A DNA stretch of 14,023 nucleotides from DAOTZU01 sp034433995 (lineage in GTDB: Bacteria; Chloroflexota; Anaerolineae; UBA1429), in the NCBI GenBank assembly GCA_034433995.1, contig DAOTZU010000001.1, positions 1 to 14,023 of the forward strand, given 5' to 3'. The notes below the pieces were generated by a model. That model was not told the origin of the DNA and made no database searches. It worked only from the letters and a program-made list of their open reading frames with translations. Shown here in pieces: positions 12,823-14,023 of the stretch; position 1 is the stretch's first letter; each line of letters begins with the position of its first letter. A program made the position numbers and the translations under genes.

Positions 12823-14023
12823 ATGAGCGAGACCATCGCCCGGCGCACGCTGCGCGGCTCCCTGGTCAGCATGGCCGCCTCGATGGTGACCTTGGTCCTG
12901 GGGTTTGTGCGCGCCGTCCTCCTGGCCCGTTGGCTCTTGCCGGAGCATTTTGGGCTGGTGGCTCTGGCCCTCTTTTATATCGGGCTGGCCGCGCAATTGC
13001 GCGGGCTGGGGCTGGACGCGGCCATCATCCACCGCCAGGATGCCGATGAATCCCTCCTGCGCACCTATTTCAGCCTTCGCCTGGTCACCGATGGCGCCGC
13101 GGCCCTGTTCCTTTTGCTTGTCACCCCCCTTTTGGCGCGGGCATATCCCCATATGGTGGGGCTGGACCGGATCATGCCGCTATGCATCGTGGCGTATCTC
13201 CTGGCCAACCTCAGCCAGGTGCAAGAGACCTTATTACGCAAACAGCTGGCCTTCTCCTCGCTGGCCTTGGTGGATGTTCTCGCCTCCCTCACCATGACCC
13301 TCATCGCCCCCTACCTGGCCTGGCGTGGCTGGGGCGTGGGGGCGCTGGTGGCGGAGCGGCTCAGCGGGTTGGGGGTGCGCTTCCTCCTCACCTGGGGGCC
13401 GCTGCGCCGGTGGCGGCCGCGCCTCGGCTGGGACCGCGCTTGGGCGCAGTGGCTGTGGGAGTTCGGCAAGCCGAGCTGGGTTGCCTCCAACCTGAGTTAT
13501 TTCCTGGATCGTTTCGACGATTTCTGGATCGGCACCGCCCTGGGACAGACGCCTCTCGGCTATTACGACAAGGCCTACGAGCTGGCCCACTATCCTCGCC
13601 GGGTGTTGGCCAACCCGCTCATCGGCGTCCTGGGGCCGGTGTTTGCCCGGCTTCAGGAGGACCGCCTGCGCCTTTCGCGCGTGTTCTACCGTTCGGCCCA
13701 TGTCATCCTGCGCACAAGCCTGGCCCTGGCCGGCGCCATGGCTTTGGCCATGCCCGAGTTCATCCATCTTGTCATCGGCGACAAGTGGTTGCCCATGCTC
13801 TTGACCTTTCGCCTGATGATGGTATACATTGTCCTCGATGCTTTGGTGATGTTGGTCAGCAATTTGCTTCTGGCCGTGGGGCAGCCGCGCGCCCTGCAGC
13901 AGGCTAACCTGGTCCAGGCGGCGTTCTTCCTGCCCGCCGTCATCCTGGGGGCGCATTTTGGGGGGATTCAGGGGGTGGCCCTGGCCGCCGATGGGATGTT
14001 GCTCCTCGGGGCCTGGCGCCTCT
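12823..14023 (+). CDS. MOP-family polysaccharide flippase (Wzx-like), 3' end outside window
   Basis: This gene runs off the right edge without a stop; 400 codons are visible. The protein begins MSETIARRTLRGSLVSM and continues with alternating hydrophobic helices typical of the MOP/PST exporters that flip lipid-linked oligosaccharides across the membrane. Family-type features are GFVRAVLLARWLLPEHFGLVAL in the first helices, the GLGLDAAIIHRQD loop, YFLDRFDDFWIGTALG near the middle and LGYYDKAYELAHYP after it. Full-length members have about 12-14 membrane segments and 430-500 residues, so perhaps 50-100 residues are missing. ATG 12823 follows the CcsA-like TGA after one base, with AGGGTGG upstream. 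Together with the nucleotide-sugar gene across the divergent promoters it points to surface polysaccharide export. The transported glycan is unknown. Confidence 0.92.
   Translation, partial: MSETIARRTLRGSLVSMAASMVTLVLGFVRAVLLARWLLPEHFGLVALALFYIGLAAQLRGLGLDAAIIHRQDADESLLRTYFSLRLVTDGAAALFLLLVTPLLARAYPHMVGLDRIMPLCIVAYLLANLSQVQETLLRKQLAFSSLALVDVLASLTMTLIAPYLAWRGWGVGALVAERLSGLGVRFLLTWGPLRRWRPRLGWDRAWAQWLWEFGKPSWVASNLSYFLDRFDDFWIGTALGQTPLGYYDKAYELAHYPRRVLANPLIGVLGPVFARLQEDRLRLSRVFYRSAHVILRTSLALAGAMALAMPEFIHLVIGDKWLPMLLTFRLMMVYIVLDALVMLVSNLLLAVGQPRALQQANLVQAAFFLPAVILGAHFGGIQGVALAADGMLLLGAWRL

Noticed and set aside
1..14023. CRISPR array, tRNA, rRNA or transposase
   Set aside because: No regularly spaced direct repeats, cloverleaf, rRNA-like stretch or transposase motif was seen on either strand; the recombinase-like gene lacks catalytic residues and flanking attachment repeats.

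Overview
The window is GC-rich bacterial chromosome with compact genes, strong Shine-Dalgarno sites, sigma70-like promoters and short intergenic gaps. The gene content suggests a Chloroflexota (Anaerolineae-like) genome: a GAF/PAS sensor kinase, a stand-alone acyl carrier protein next to a DegV protein, a long sugar-nucleotidyltransferase/phosphomannomutase fusion and a ResB/CcsA-type pair. This placement rests on recollection of gene families and no search was run. I see no tRNA, rRNA, CRISPR array, transposase or phage module.

Layout, left to right. (1) 1-735, minus: the N-terminal 245 codons of an aspartate kinase, with its own promoter and a long leader holding an attenuator-like hairpin. 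(2) 1270-3964, plus: two genes 13 nt apart, a membrane GAF-PAS histidine-kinase-like protein and a XerC/XerD-like tyrosine recombinase. Both keep the family fold signature and both have lost the residues that define catalysis. (3) 3991-5918, minus: acyl carrier protein, then a DegV/FakB-type fatty-acid-binding protein, then a MobA-like nucleotidyltransferase whose start overlaps the degV stop. (4) 6144-6692, plus: a THEP1-type NTPase, ending at a strong hairpin shared with the convergent operon. (5) 6731-10630, minus: a six-hairpin-glycosidase-like protein followed by an 831-residue sugar-1-phosphate nucleotidyltransferase with a degenerate phosphomannomutase half. (6) 10973 to the right edge, plus: a ResB-like protein, a very short CcsA-like WWD protein and a MOP-family polysaccharide flippase (cut by the window), overlapping or 1 nt apart.

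Two themes stand out. First, recognisable enzymes lack their key residues: the kinase has no phospho-acceptor His, the recombinase has no Tyr nucleophile and only one clear catalytic Arg, the mutase domain has all four active-site loops altered, and the ResB/CcsA pair lacks conserved His residues. The reading frames are intact, so these look like maintained pseudo-enzymes used for binding, sensing or scaffolding, not decaying genes. Second, perfect or near-perfect palindromes occupy intergenic sites. A three-hairpin element lies between the lysC and kinase promoters, and two hairpins sharing a 13-base core lie at 6693-6725 and 10828-10862, one between convergent genes and one between divergent promoters.

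Functionally, blocks 5 and 6 point to cell-surface polysaccharide: sugar-nucleotide supply, glycan processing and glycan export. Block 3 points to lipid or acyl-group handling. The kinase/recombinase pair is the best candidate for an undescribed system.
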